Origin: Variovorax ginsengisoli
GTDB taxonomy: Bacteria > Pseudomonadota > Gammaproteobacteria > Burkholderiales > Burkholderiaceae_C
Reading direction: 5' to 3'
Length of the DNA: 64,000 nt
Assembly: GCF_030486595.1 (NCBI RefSeq)
Contig: NZ_JAUJZH010000028.1
Location: 44,546 to 108,545 of the forward strand
The position numbers and the translations under genes are program-made. Positions 1 through 8,358 of the stretch are shown here, one piece after another. The notes below the pieces were generated by a model. That model was not told the origin of the DNA. It saw nothing but the letters and a program-made list of their open reading frames with translations, and made no database searches. Position 1 is the stretch's first letter; each line of letters opens with the position of its first letter.

Positions 1-257
1 CTCGGGGACAAAATCGCCTCGCGACACAGTTGTGCAACTAACATCAAAGGATTGATTCCGGCAGCCTCTTCGACATCGATGCTCCGGCAGCCGCTACCGC
101 GGGCACCTGCGGTCTGCTGCCGACCCGCGCATCGGAACTGTCACTCCACTCACCCGCGGACTCGCGCAGCCGGCTTCCGTATCGTCGGCGACTGCAAGGC
201 AACAGTCTCCGACCGGGAGGTTCCCTCCCGAGCGTTGTTGCCCGCACTTCACAGACC
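1..257. other. Upstream region of the Mza-like operon
   Basis: No open frame here has believable protein content. The stretch must carry the promoter of the sigma-70/ankyrin gene, but I cannot settle on a convincing -35/-10 pair. A short interrupted palindrome (GTTG-tg-CAAC, near position 30) is the only local structure I noticed. Confidence 0.4.
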
Positions 258-2987
258 ATGGCCGGTTCAGCACTGAACTCTGACAGCCCGCGCCCGCTGG
301 CGCGCCTTTTCAAGATCGCGGTCTCCTCCGGGATCGAGGCCGCTGTGCGTCTGCACATCGGCCGCGGTGACGATCTGGAAGGCCGGGATGAGAAGGGTAT
401 GACGCCGTTGCAGATCGCCGCATCCCGCGATCGCGCCGCGGTTTGTCAACTGCTGCTGGACGCTGGTGCGGACGCGACCGCGACGGACCCGGCCGGCCGC
501 GATGCCCTGGCAATCGCGCGCGCATCCTCCGCGCATGCTGCCACTGGCGTGATATCGCGCCACATCGAGCCGGTGATGTCCCCCGCGCCGGCTGTGCCGT
601 CTGTGACGGCTTCCGCTGTCACCGCCGAAAGCCCGATTCCCGCGACGCACCTGTCCCCGAATCAAGCCAGTCTGCCCCTGCCAACGGATGACACGGCGTC
701 AGGCCCGCAGCATGACGCACTGACCATCGCTGTCGCGGGCAATGATCCCGCAGACGCGCTTTCCTGGGACGCAGAAGATGACGCTCAACTGACGGACGCC
801 ATGGTCGTCCCTGCAGGCAATCCTGCTGCCACCGGCACCGCTCTGCCCGCCCAGCAAAGTCTCTCCACGCCCGACGGGCTGGCCGACGAAGGGGAGGATG
901 ACTTCCTGTCCTCCTGCGGCTGGGAACCCGAGGAGTCGTCCGAGCCGCCGACCGTCGATCCTGATCTGATCCGGGCACAGGCCGACCGGCAGGAAGAAAT
1001 CAGCCGCCATGTGCCGGCCGGCACCGAGCCGGAGTGGGAGGAAGCCGCCGGTCTGCTCCCGGAGCGTGCCGTCCGGCTGCGGACCGTAGACGACTCTCGG
1101 CATCTGGTTCGTCGTCTGCTTCTTCGCGCGATCCGCGAGGGCAGCGTCCCCTCGATCGCGATCGAGAACGCCTTGTCCGCGCATGGCGACGGCGCTGACC
1201 GAAACCCGGGCGCCGAAGCGGCCCTTGCGTTCGTGATCGGTGACTTGGGTGCGGACATCGACGAACGCGAGGAGAACAGCTCAGCGGTTCCAGCGGACAA
1301 CTTCGAGGTCTGGGTCGATGACAGGGCGGACGAGGATGAAGAGGCCGCCGTCGGCCCGGCGCTGGACCATTTCGAGGACATCGTGTCCGGCCGAACGGAT
1401 CCGATCCGGATGCACTACCGGGCAGCAGCGCGACACCCGCTCCTCACACCTGAGCAGGAGCAGGAGACTGCCCGCGGCATGTCCGCAGCGGCAGAGTGCG
1501 CGCTGGATGCACTTGCGCAATGGCCCAGGGCTCTTGACGAGATCGAGAGGCTGCTCGCAGCCGCCCACGCCGATGCGTCTGTGCTGTCCAGCGTTGTCCT
1601 GTCCTCCCCGGCGCGCGGCAACGCGGAGGACGCCGCTTCGGACGATACCGATCCGGAAGATGGGCAGTCCGCCGGCGAGCCGGATCCGGAAGCGGAAAAT
1701 GAAGGGGCGCAGGCGCCCGCACCTGAGCCGGGCGAAGTGCTCGAACGGATCGTGTCCCTGCGTGCGGCGCCAAGCGCACCCGGTTCACAGTCCGGCGAGC
1801 TCCGGTCGGAACTCGGACGGCTGAACTTCCGGCGCTCATTTCTTCTGAGGCTCGAGGACCTGGCGCGGGCGGACAAGGATCCAGGAGCACGCGCGTTCTG
1901 TGCAGCAATTGCACAGCTGCAGGTCCACAGGTCACGCATGGCGGAAGCCAACCAGCGCCTGGTGTTCGACGTGGCCAGGCGCTACATCAATTCCGGCATT
2001 CCGGTCGATGATCTCATCCAGGAAGGCAACCTCGGCCTGCTGAGCGCCATTGACCGCTTTGACTGGACGCGCGGCTTTCGTTTCTCGACCATGGCGACCT
2101 GGTGGGTGCGCCAGGCCGTTTCGCGCGGCGTCGCGGACAAGTCGCTGCCGATCCGTGTGCCTGTTCACATGTACGAGAAACTCTACCGTCTGCGCGTGGG
2201 AACCGAGCAGTTCGAGCGCCGCAACGGCAGATCGCCCACCGAGAGTGAGCAGGCTGAGCTGTGCGGGCTGACCGTCGCGAAACTGGCTCTGCTGGTCGGG
2301 GCCGCGGCGCCGCAGATGGATCTGGATGAGGCCTCCTGCGAATACGCGCTGTACTCGGACGATGGCGACGATGCGACCGTCGAGGTTGCACGGCGCCAGG
2401 AGGCTGAGGTGGTACAGGACCTTCTGAGCGGACTCAAGCTCAAGGACGCGCAGATTCTGCGACAGCGCTACGGCATCGGGACGCCGGACGCCCGGACCCT
2501 GGAGGAGGTTGGCGCAGCCTTCGAGCTGACCCGCGAGCGCATCCGGCAGATCGAGGCGAAACTGCTTCGCGGCCTCGGCTCCCCGCATGTCCGGAAGGCA
2601 CTCATGAGGCGCCTCGGCAGAGGCCTTCCCGGCGATGCAAAGCTAGCGCCTGGCACGCGGCCCGCCCGTACGGCCAAGGCGCGCGATGCGGCGGAAGACT
2701 TCGCGGAAGTGGATGCATCGCAGCTTCCTGCCGTCATCGTTGACGCCCAGGAACCGGAGTCTCCGGTCCTTCTGGTCGCGCCGGCCCCGGAGCAACCTGC
2801 GCCGACCGTCCGCGCGCTGGCCGATGCGGCGTGGGAGCTGGGCGTTCCCGTATCGGTCGAGCAGACGGACGCCGGCGAACGCCACACCTTCGGAGTGCTG
2901 CATGCACCCGAAGCGGCCGCCGGGCTGGTGCACAGCCTAGTCGCGACGGGTTTCGAGTTCGTCCCGGGTGTGGGGTACCGCAAATGA
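258..2987 (+). CDS. mzaA: Ankyrin-repeat / RpoD-like sigma-70 fusion protein, first gene of an Mza-like defence operon
   Basis: This 909-residue protein joins two kinds of domain. Residues about 10-100 form two to three ankyrin repeats (GMTPLQIAAS, LLLDAGADATATD). An acidic low-complexity stretch follows. From about residue 378 it reads like a primary sigma factor: region 1.2 (DPIRMHYR, LLTPEQEQ), region 2 (DLIQEGNLGLLSAIDRF, ATWWVRQAVSRG), region 3, and region 4 (TLEEVGAAF, TRERIRQIEAK). The -35 helix is identical to RpoD in its core and the two tryptophans that melt the -10 element are kept, so ordinary RNA polymerase binding and promoter contact look possible. About 130 extra residues follow region 4. 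The stop overlaps the next start in an ATGA. The start is the first ATG; no strong ribosome site precedes it. Known Mza systems, as I recall, carry a sigma-like gene. The ankyrin head is what stands out. Confidence 0.8.
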   Translation: MAGSALNSDSPRPLARLFKIAVSSGIEAAVRLHIGRGDDLEGRDEKGMTPLQIAASRDRAAVCQLLLDAGADATATDPAGRDALAIARASSAHAATGVISRHIEPVMSPAPAVPSVTASAVTAESPIPATHLSPNQASLPLPTDDTASGPQHDALTIAVAGNDPADALSWDAEDDAQLTDAMVVPAGNPAATGTALPAQQSLSTPDGLADEGEDDFLSSCGWEPEESSEPPTVDPDLIRAQADRQEEISRHVPAGTEPEWEEAAGLLPERAVRLRTVDDSRHLVRRLLLRAIREGSVPSIAIENALSAHGDGADRNPGAEAALAFVIGDLGADIDEREENSSAVPADNFEVWVDDRADEDEEAAVGPALDHFEDIVSGRTDPIRMHYRAAARHPLLTPEQEQETARGMSAAAECALDALAQWPRALDEIERLLAAAHADASVLSSVVLSSPARGNAEDAASDDTDPEDGQSAGEPDPEAENEGAQAPAPEPGEVLERIVSLRAAPSAPGSQSGELRSELGRLNFRRSFLLRLEDLARADKDPGARAFCAAIAQLQVHRSRMAEANQRLVFDVARRYINSGIPVDDLIQEGNLGLLSAIDRFDWTRGFRFSTMATWWVRQAVSRGVADKSLPIRVPVHMYEKLYRLRVGTEQFERRNGRSPTESEQAELCGLTVAKLALLVGAAAPQMDLDEASCEYALYSDDGDDATVEVARRQEAEVVQDLLSGLKLKDAQILRQRYGIGTPDARTLEEVGAAFELTRERIRQIEAKLLRGLGSPHVRKALMRRLGRGLPGDAKLAPGTRPARTAKARDAAEDFAEVDASQLPAVIVDAQEPESPVLLVAPAPEQPAPTVRALADAAWELGVPVSVEQTDAGERHTFGVLHAPEAAAGLVHSLVATGFEFVPGVGYRK

Positions 2988-4477
2988 AGTCATGGCGATC
3001 CGCGCCGCCGCGGGCAACAGCAATGCTCGAGGCCCTGCGGGGAATGGGGTACTCGACTGGTGCCGCCCTCGCGGACATCGTCGACAACAGCATTGCCGCA
3101 GGCGCCACGAACGTGGACATCATGTTCACCTGGGACGGCGACAGAAGCCGGGTCGTCATTCTGGATGACGGGCACGGCATGAGCGACGCCGCGCTCGAGC
3201 AGGCCATGACGCTCGGGGACAAGAACCCTCTGGACCAGCGCGACGCCGGTGACCTGGGGCGTTTCGGGATGGGTCTGAAGACAGCATCCTTCTCGCAGTG
3301 CCGGCGTCTGACTGTGGCGACCCGGCGCGATGGCGCGACCGCCTGCCTGCGCTGGGACCTGGATGAGCTGGCCCGCAACTCGGCCATCGGGTGGGCGTTG
3401 CTGGAGGGGCCGGACCCGGAATCCGCCGCCCTCATCAGCCCGCTGCAGCAGCGCGACAGCGGTACGCTGGTGCTGTGGGAGGTTCTCGACCGGATCGTCA
3501 CGAGTGCTTTCACGCCGGAGCACTTTCTGGATGTGATCGAGGAGGTCGAGCACCACCTCGCCATGGTCTTTCACCGTCTGATCGGGGAAACGGGTCGCAG
3601 CATTCGTCTCACACTGAATGAGCGTGCGGTGAAGCCCTGGGATCCATTCATGACCGGCCATCCCGCCAAGCCCTGGGAGTCGCCCGTAGAACGAAGGCTC
3701 ACGGACAATGGTGTCGTGTCCGTGCAATGCCATGTGCTGCCGCACAAGGACCGCCTCAAACAGGAGGAGTTCGAGCGTTTCGGCGGCCCGGCCGGCTGGA
3801 ACGCCCAGCAGGGCTTCTACGTCTATCGCAACAACCGGTTGCTGCTGGCAGGTGGCTGGCTCGGCTTGGGCAAGGGGCGCGCCTGGAACCGCGAGGAGGC
3901 ATTCCGCCTCGCACGAATTCGGCTCGACATCACCAACACTGCCGACGCGGCCTGGAAGATCGACATCCGCAAATCAACGGCCCGGCCGCCCGTGTCGCTG
4001 CGTCCGTGGCTCACCCGCCTGGCTGAGGACACCCGCGACCGCGCCCGGCGGGTATTCGCCTTCCGCGCTGCGCCTCAGCCAAGACAGGGAGGCGCGGCGG
4101 CGGTGGAGCTGGCCTGGCGCGCCGAAACCGGTGCGGCAGGTGTGAAGTACCGCATCGATCAGAAGCATCCCGCTGTCGCAGCGGTCCTGGACGCCTGCCA
4201 GAACGATGCTGAACTGGTGCGGGCGATGCTCCGGGTCATCGAGGAGACCGTTCCGGTCCAGCGGATCTGGCTCGACACTGCCGAGGCGAAGGACACACCG
4301 CGCACCGGTTTCGCCGGTGAGCCCGACGCGCAGGTGCGGTCGGTCCTGAACGTGCTCTTCCGTGACATGGTGATGCGCCGCGGCATGAGCGAGGAACTCG
4401 CCAGGAAAGCTCTTGCATCCACCGAGCCATTTCAGGACTATCCGGCATTGGTCGCATCGCTGCGCCTGGAGCGGTAG
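2984..4477 (+). CDS. mzaB: MutL/MORC-like GHKL ATPase (Mza component)
   Basis: This is a 497-residue GHKL ATPase of the paraMORC/HATPase_c_3 type. The N-box is ADIVDNSIAAG (Asp31, Asp34, Asn35), with Asp where MutL has its catalytic Glu. The G1 box is DDGHGM (61-66), and the G2 box is LGRFGMGLKTASFS (91-104). These loops bind ATP and drive N-terminal dimer closure. The family is known from restriction-modification-like operons with helicases and nucleases. The start at 2984 gives an ATGA overlap with the upstream stop; longer in-frame versions would run back into the sigma gene. It likely acts as the ATP-driven clamp of the complex formed with the Z1, DUF4420 and AIPR products. Confidence 0.85.
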   Translation: MKSWRSAPPRATAMLEALRGMGYSTGAALADIVDNSIAAGATNVDIMFTWDGDRSRVVILDDGHGMSDAALEQAMTLGDKNPLDQRDAGDLGRFGMGLKTASFSQCRRLTVATRRDGATACLRWDLDELARNSAIGWALLEGPDPESAALISPLQQRDSGTLVLWEVLDRIVTSAFTPEHFLDVIEEVEHHLAMVFHRLIGETGRSIRLTLNERAVKPWDPFMTGHPAKPWESPVERRLTDNGVVSVQCHVLPHKDRLKQEEFERFGGPAGWNAQQGFYVYRNNRLLLAGGWLGLGKGRAWNREEAFRLARIRLDITNTADAAWKIDIRKSTARPPVSLRPWLTRLAEDTRDRARRVFAFRAAPQPRQGGAAAVELAWRAETGAAGVKYRIDQKHPAVAAVLDACQNDAELVRAMLRVIEETVPVQRIWLDTAEAKDTPRTGFAGEPDAQVRSVLNVLFRDMVMRRGMSEELARKALASTEPFQDYPALVASLRLER

Positions 4478-4507
4478 CAAAAAAATCAGAACAAGAGGAA
4501 CTGTCAG

Positions 4508-7369
4508 ATGTCAGACATGCAGTTGAACGTGATCTCCATTGCGCAGATCCTGCTGCGCAACGAGCCCGAAGAGAGCACCCGTTCACCAAAATTGATCGCC
4601 GACAAGGTGAGCCTGGCCGCGCTTACGCTGGGCCTGGGCCCAGGTGATTTCGACAAGGACGCTGCTGTCGCGGAGCTCGTGCGCAGGTTCAGTCACTGGG
4701 TGCCAAACGATGCGGCACTGAGCGACTCCGCGGGGCATGAGGACTGGTTCAACCCCTCGCTCAAAAAAGACTGGCGCTACTGGCAGCGCCTGCAGCGCTA
4801 TCTCGAGCGCACGATGCCGGTGAGTGTCGTCGAGGCGCTGGATCGTTCCACCGACGGCATCATCGAGCAGCTGGAAAATCCCGCGCGCGAGGCGCCTTGG
4901 GACCGCCGCGGCCTCGTCGTCGGGCACGTCCAGTCTGGCAAGACCAGCAGCTACTCGGCTCTGATCTGCAAAGCGGCTGACGCCGGCTACAAGATCATCG
5001 TGGTGCTCGCGGGCATGCACAACAACCTGCGCTCGCAGACACAGATCCGCCTGGAGGAATCCTTCCTGGGCTACGAGACATCGCCATTCCGCGAGCCCGG
5101 AAATCCGGTAGGAGTCTTCTTCGAGGACCGGGATCCCGATATCCATCCGAACTGCGCGACCTCCCGCGACGAGAAGGGGGACTTCAACGGCGCCGCGGCG
5201 CAGAAGTTCTCGGTCTCGCCTGAGCAGCGACCCTGGCTTTTCGTCGTCAAGAAGAACAAGTCGGTGCTGGAGCGGCTGCTGAAATGGATGCGCAGCAACC
5301 ATGTGGCGAACGCCACCGATCCCGAAACCGGCCGCAGGATCTCGACCAATCTGCCGCTGCTCGTGATTGACGACGAGGCGGACAACGCCTCCGTGGACAC
5401 GGGCGAACAGGAATTCGACGAGAACGGTGTTCCCGATCCGGAGCACGAGCCGAAAGCAATCAACAGCCTGATCCGGCGCATCCTGGCCACGTTCGCCAAG
5501 TCCGCCTATGTCGGTTACACCGCTACCCCGTTCGCCAACGTGTTCATCCACCGCCGCGCCAAGACGAAGGAAGAGGGTGAGGATCTGTTCCCGCGCTCTT
5601 TCATCCGGAACCTGGCCGCGCCGGACAACTACGTGGGCCCCACCCGCGTGTTCGGCCTGACCGGACCGGATGGCGAGCGGGTCGATGGCCTGCCGCTGAT
5701 TCATGCCTTCAGCGACCACGTGACGGATGACGGCAAGGGCTGGATGCCACCCGGGCATGACAAGCAGCACATTCCCATGTTCAAGGGCGAGGATGCGCTG
5801 CCGCCGTCCCTCCAGGCGGCCGTCCGATCATTTCTTCTGGCCTGTGCCACGAGGGCCTGCCGCGGGCAAAGGTCGCGCCATTGCTCGATGCTGATCCATG
5901 TGACTCGCTTCACGGCGGTGCAGAACCATGTGCGCCGCCAGGTGGACGAGTACGTCAAGCGGGTGGTCCAGCGCCTGAGCCGCAGGATTGACGAGGCCGC
6001 ACTCATCGCCGAGATGCGTGAGCAGTGGGAACGTGACTTCGTGCCCACGCATGACGTCGTCCGCGACGCGGTCGGCGAGGCCGACCAGCTGCCAGCGCTG
6101 CCGGCCTGGGAGGACATCGAGCGGGTGCTGCCCGACGTCGCCGCCGACATCGTGGTCAAGACCATCAACGGTTCGGCCAAGGACGCGCTGGACTATGTCG
6201 AGAAGGAAACCACCGGTCTGAAGGTGATTGCCATCGGAGGAGACAAGCTCGCGCGCGGCCTGACGCTGGAGGGGCTCATCACCAGCTACTTCGTGCGTAC
6301 CACACGCATGTACGACACCCTGATGCAGATGGGCCGCTGGTTCGGCTACCGGCCCGGCTATCTGGACGTGTGCCGCCTGTACACCACGTCAGACCTGATC
6401 CGCAGTTTCGGCCTGATCGCCGATGCGGCCGAGGAACTGCGGCAGGAGTTCGATGCCATGGTGGCTGTCGGCGGCACGCCGGACACCTATGGCCTGAAGG
6501 TCGCCGCGCATCCGAGCCTGCTGGTCACCTCGCCGATGAAGATGCGTACGGCACAGACTGTGCGCCTTTCCTACAGCGGCTCTCTGACGCAGACGATTGC
6601 CTTCCCCGGCACGAAGGGCGCGCTGCAAGGCAACCTGGATGCCGCCGCACAGCTGATCACCACGATGGGCCCGCCGGCGGTGACCGGGCCGGAGCAGGAG
6701 CGGCCGGACCTCCCGCCGGACAGGTGGAAGCGATCCCGGGTGTGGCGCGATATCCCGGCAGCTGCGGTGACGGCATTCCTGAAGTCCTACGTCACGGCAC
6801 CTGGCATCGAGCGGGCCAACGGCACCGTGATGGCCGAGTTCATCGAAGAAATGAATGACCGCGGCGAGCTGGACCTCTGGACGGTGGCCCTCGTGGCCGA
6901 GGGGAAGGCCGGCAGCGGCCATCCTTCCTATACCTTCCCGGGCGGGATCGAGGTGAAAGACATGCCCACCCGGTCGTCGAAATCAACGCGTGGCTTTTCC
7001 ATCGGTGTTCTGACCGATCCGGCAGACGAGGGCATCGACGTGGGCTTCGCGGACTGGGAGAGCGCACTCGGGGCCACTGTGGCGGCATGGGAGCGCGAGG
7101 GCAACAAGAAGCGCCCCCGGCCCGAGCGCGCAGGCGGCCGGGCCCTGCGAGACCTCCGGACGAGGGAGCACGCAGGCCCCGGTCACCGCGGCCTGCTTCT
7201 CCTCTATCCTCTGTCGCCCTGGCGCGAGAAAGACGATCCCATCATTCCGGACTGGAAACTGCCAGTGATCGGGTTCGCGGTCAGCTTCCCCTCCAGCGAC
7301 CAGGAAGTCTCCGTCGAATACAAGGTCGACCACCTCCTCTGGGAGGAGCAGTATGAGTCTGCCGAATGA
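4508..7369 (+). CDS. mzaC: Z1-domain superfamily II helicase-like ATPase (Mza component)
   Basis: This 953-residue protein has clear helicase motifs. Walker A is GHVQSGKTSS near residue 138, Walker B is LLVIDDEAD near 284, and motif III-like GYTATPFAN is near 335. The Z1-specific C-terminal helicase half carries DTLMQMGRWFGYRPG near residue 600. Z1 proteins occur almost only in MORC/MutL-linked restriction-like operons, where they are predicted to move on or remodel DNA. A GAGGA ribosome site lies upstream of the ATG. The 30-base gap before it is AT-rich. The 3' end overlaps the next gene by 17 bases, which suggests translational coupling. Confidence 0.9.
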   Translation: MSDMQLNVISIAQILLRNEPEESTRSPKLIADKVSLAALTLGLGPGDFDKDAAVAELVRRFSHWVPNDAALSDSAGHEDWFNPSLKKDWRYWQRLQRYLERTMPVSVVEALDRSTDGIIEQLENPAREAPWDRRGLVVGHVQSGKTSSYSALICKAADAGYKIIVVLAGMHNNLRSQTQIRLEESFLGYETSPFREPGNPVGVFFEDRDPDIHPNCATSRDEKGDFNGAAAQKFSVSPEQRPWLFVVKKNKSVLERLLKWMRSNHVANATDPETGRRISTNLPLLVIDDEADNASVDTGEQEFDENGVPDPEHEPKAINSLIRRILATFAKSAYVGYTATPFANVFIHRRAKTKEEGEDLFPRSFIRNLAAPDNYVGPTRVFGLTGPDGERVDGLPLIHAFSDHVTDDGKGWMPPGHDKQHIPMFKGEDALPPSLQAAVRSFLLACATRACRGQRSRHCSMLIHVTRFTAVQNHVRRQVDEYVKRVVQRLSRRIDEAALIAEMREQWERDFVPTHDVVRDAVGEADQLPALPAWEDIERVLPDVAADIVVKTINGSAKDALDYVEKETTGLKVIAIGGDKLARGLTLEGLITSYFVRTTRMYDTLMQMGRWFGYRPGYLDVCRLYTTSDLIRSFGLIADAAEELRQEFDAMVAVGGTPDTYGLKVAAHPSLLVTSPMKMRTAQTVRLSYSGSLTQTIAFPGTKGALQGNLDAAAQLITTMGPPAVTGPEQERPDLPPDRWKRSRVWRDIPAAAVTAFLKSYVTAPGIERANGTVMAEFIEEMNDRGELDLWTVALVAEGKAGSGHPSYTFPGGIEVKDMPTRSSKSTRGFSIGVLTDPADEGIDVGFADWESALGATVAAWEREGNKKRPRPERAGGRALRDLRTREHAGPGHRGLLLLYPLSPWREKDDPIIPDWKLPVIGFAVSFPSSDQEVSVEYKVDHLLWEEQYESAE

Positions 7370-8357
7370 TGAACTGACCCTGGCCTGGGCATCGCTTGCC
7401 AAAGCCAGCGACAGCGCGCAGGGCTGGCGCAGCATCGTCATCTCGCCCGTGGGCGCGGTGCCCGTCCATGCCGGCAGGCGCTACCCTGGTGGGGCAGAAG
7501 CCATCCTGGTTCGCTTCCCTGCCGAAGTCGTGGCGCCGGGGTTGCAACTGCCCGGTGGCGCCGGATTTCTGGTCGAACGCACCTCTCTCGGCGATGCGGT
7601 CACCTGGATCGCGCTGACCCGTCGCGAGGACGGCAACGTCGACATGTTCGCCGCCATGGCCACTGACGTCGCGGCCGCGCTGGCGCCCTGTCCGGCCGCC
7701 GATGGCCCCAGAGCCGTCGCTCTTCTGCTCGGGCGCGTGCGCGCCTGGCAGGAGTTCATGCGCAAGGGCGGCCAGCCGCTTGGGCCGGAGGCCGAGACGG
7801 GCCTCTTCGGTGAGCTCGAGATACTTCTGGCCCTGCTGGACCAGGGCCTGGATCCGGTCCAGGTCTGCGAGGCATGGCGCGGACCTCTGGATGGCCTGCG
7901 GGACTTCGAGCTGGGGACTGGCGGTATCGAGGTGAAGACGACGCTGGCGACGGACGGCTTCCCGGCCCGGGTCGCCAGTCTCGATCAGCTCGACGACACC
8001 CAGCGCCAGCCGCTCTTTCTGGCGGCCGTCCGGCTGCGCCAGACCGGTGGCGGCCGTTCCCTGCCGGAAATTATCGGAGTGGCCAGAGAGTGCGTCTCTG
8101 GCGATGCGCAGGCGCAGCGGCTCCTGGACGAGTGCCTCCTGGCCTCGGGCTACCGCGAGGAGCACGCCGCACACTACATCCGCACCTTGGCGGTCACGCA
8201 GGTCCGGTTTCTTCATGTCGACGCGGGATTTCCGCGCCTTACTTCGCAAATGGTGCCGCAGGGGGTGCTGCGCGCCTCCTATGCGATTGACGTGGACAAG
8301 GCGCAGACGCCCGATGCCGGCCTGCGTGAGGCCCTGACCCAACTGAAAGCAATCTGA
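7353..8357 (+). CDS. mzaD: DUF4420 PD-(D/E)XK nuclease-fold protein (Mza component)
   Basis: This 334-residue protein matches the DUF4420 family of PD-(D/E)XK proteins. GLFGELEILLAL holds the early glutamate. DFELGTGGIEVKTT, around residues 184-197, supplies the Asp and the E-x-K triad that would bind metal and cut DNA. A strong GGAGGAG ribosome site sits inside the end of the Z1 gene, eight or so bases before the ATG. The residues look intact, so this is the most likely nuclease of the operon. Its substrate cannot be read from sequence. Confidence 0.85.
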   Translation: MSLPNDELTLAWASLAKASDSAQGWRSIVISPVGAVPVHAGRRYPGGAEAILVRFPAEVVAPGLQLPGGAGFLVERTSLGDAVTWIALTRREDGNVDMFAAMATDVAAALAPCPAADGPRAVALLLGRVRAWQEFMRKGGQPLGPEAETGLFGELEILLALLDQGLDPVQVCEAWRGPLDGLRDFELGTGGIEVKTTLATDGFPARVASLDQLDDTQRQPLFLAAVRLRQTGGGRSLPEIIGVARECVSGDAQAQRLLDECLLASGYREEHAAHYIRTLAVTQVRFLHVDAGFPRLTSQMVPQGVLRASYAIDVDKAQTPDAGLREALTQLKAI

Positions 8358-8358
8358 G

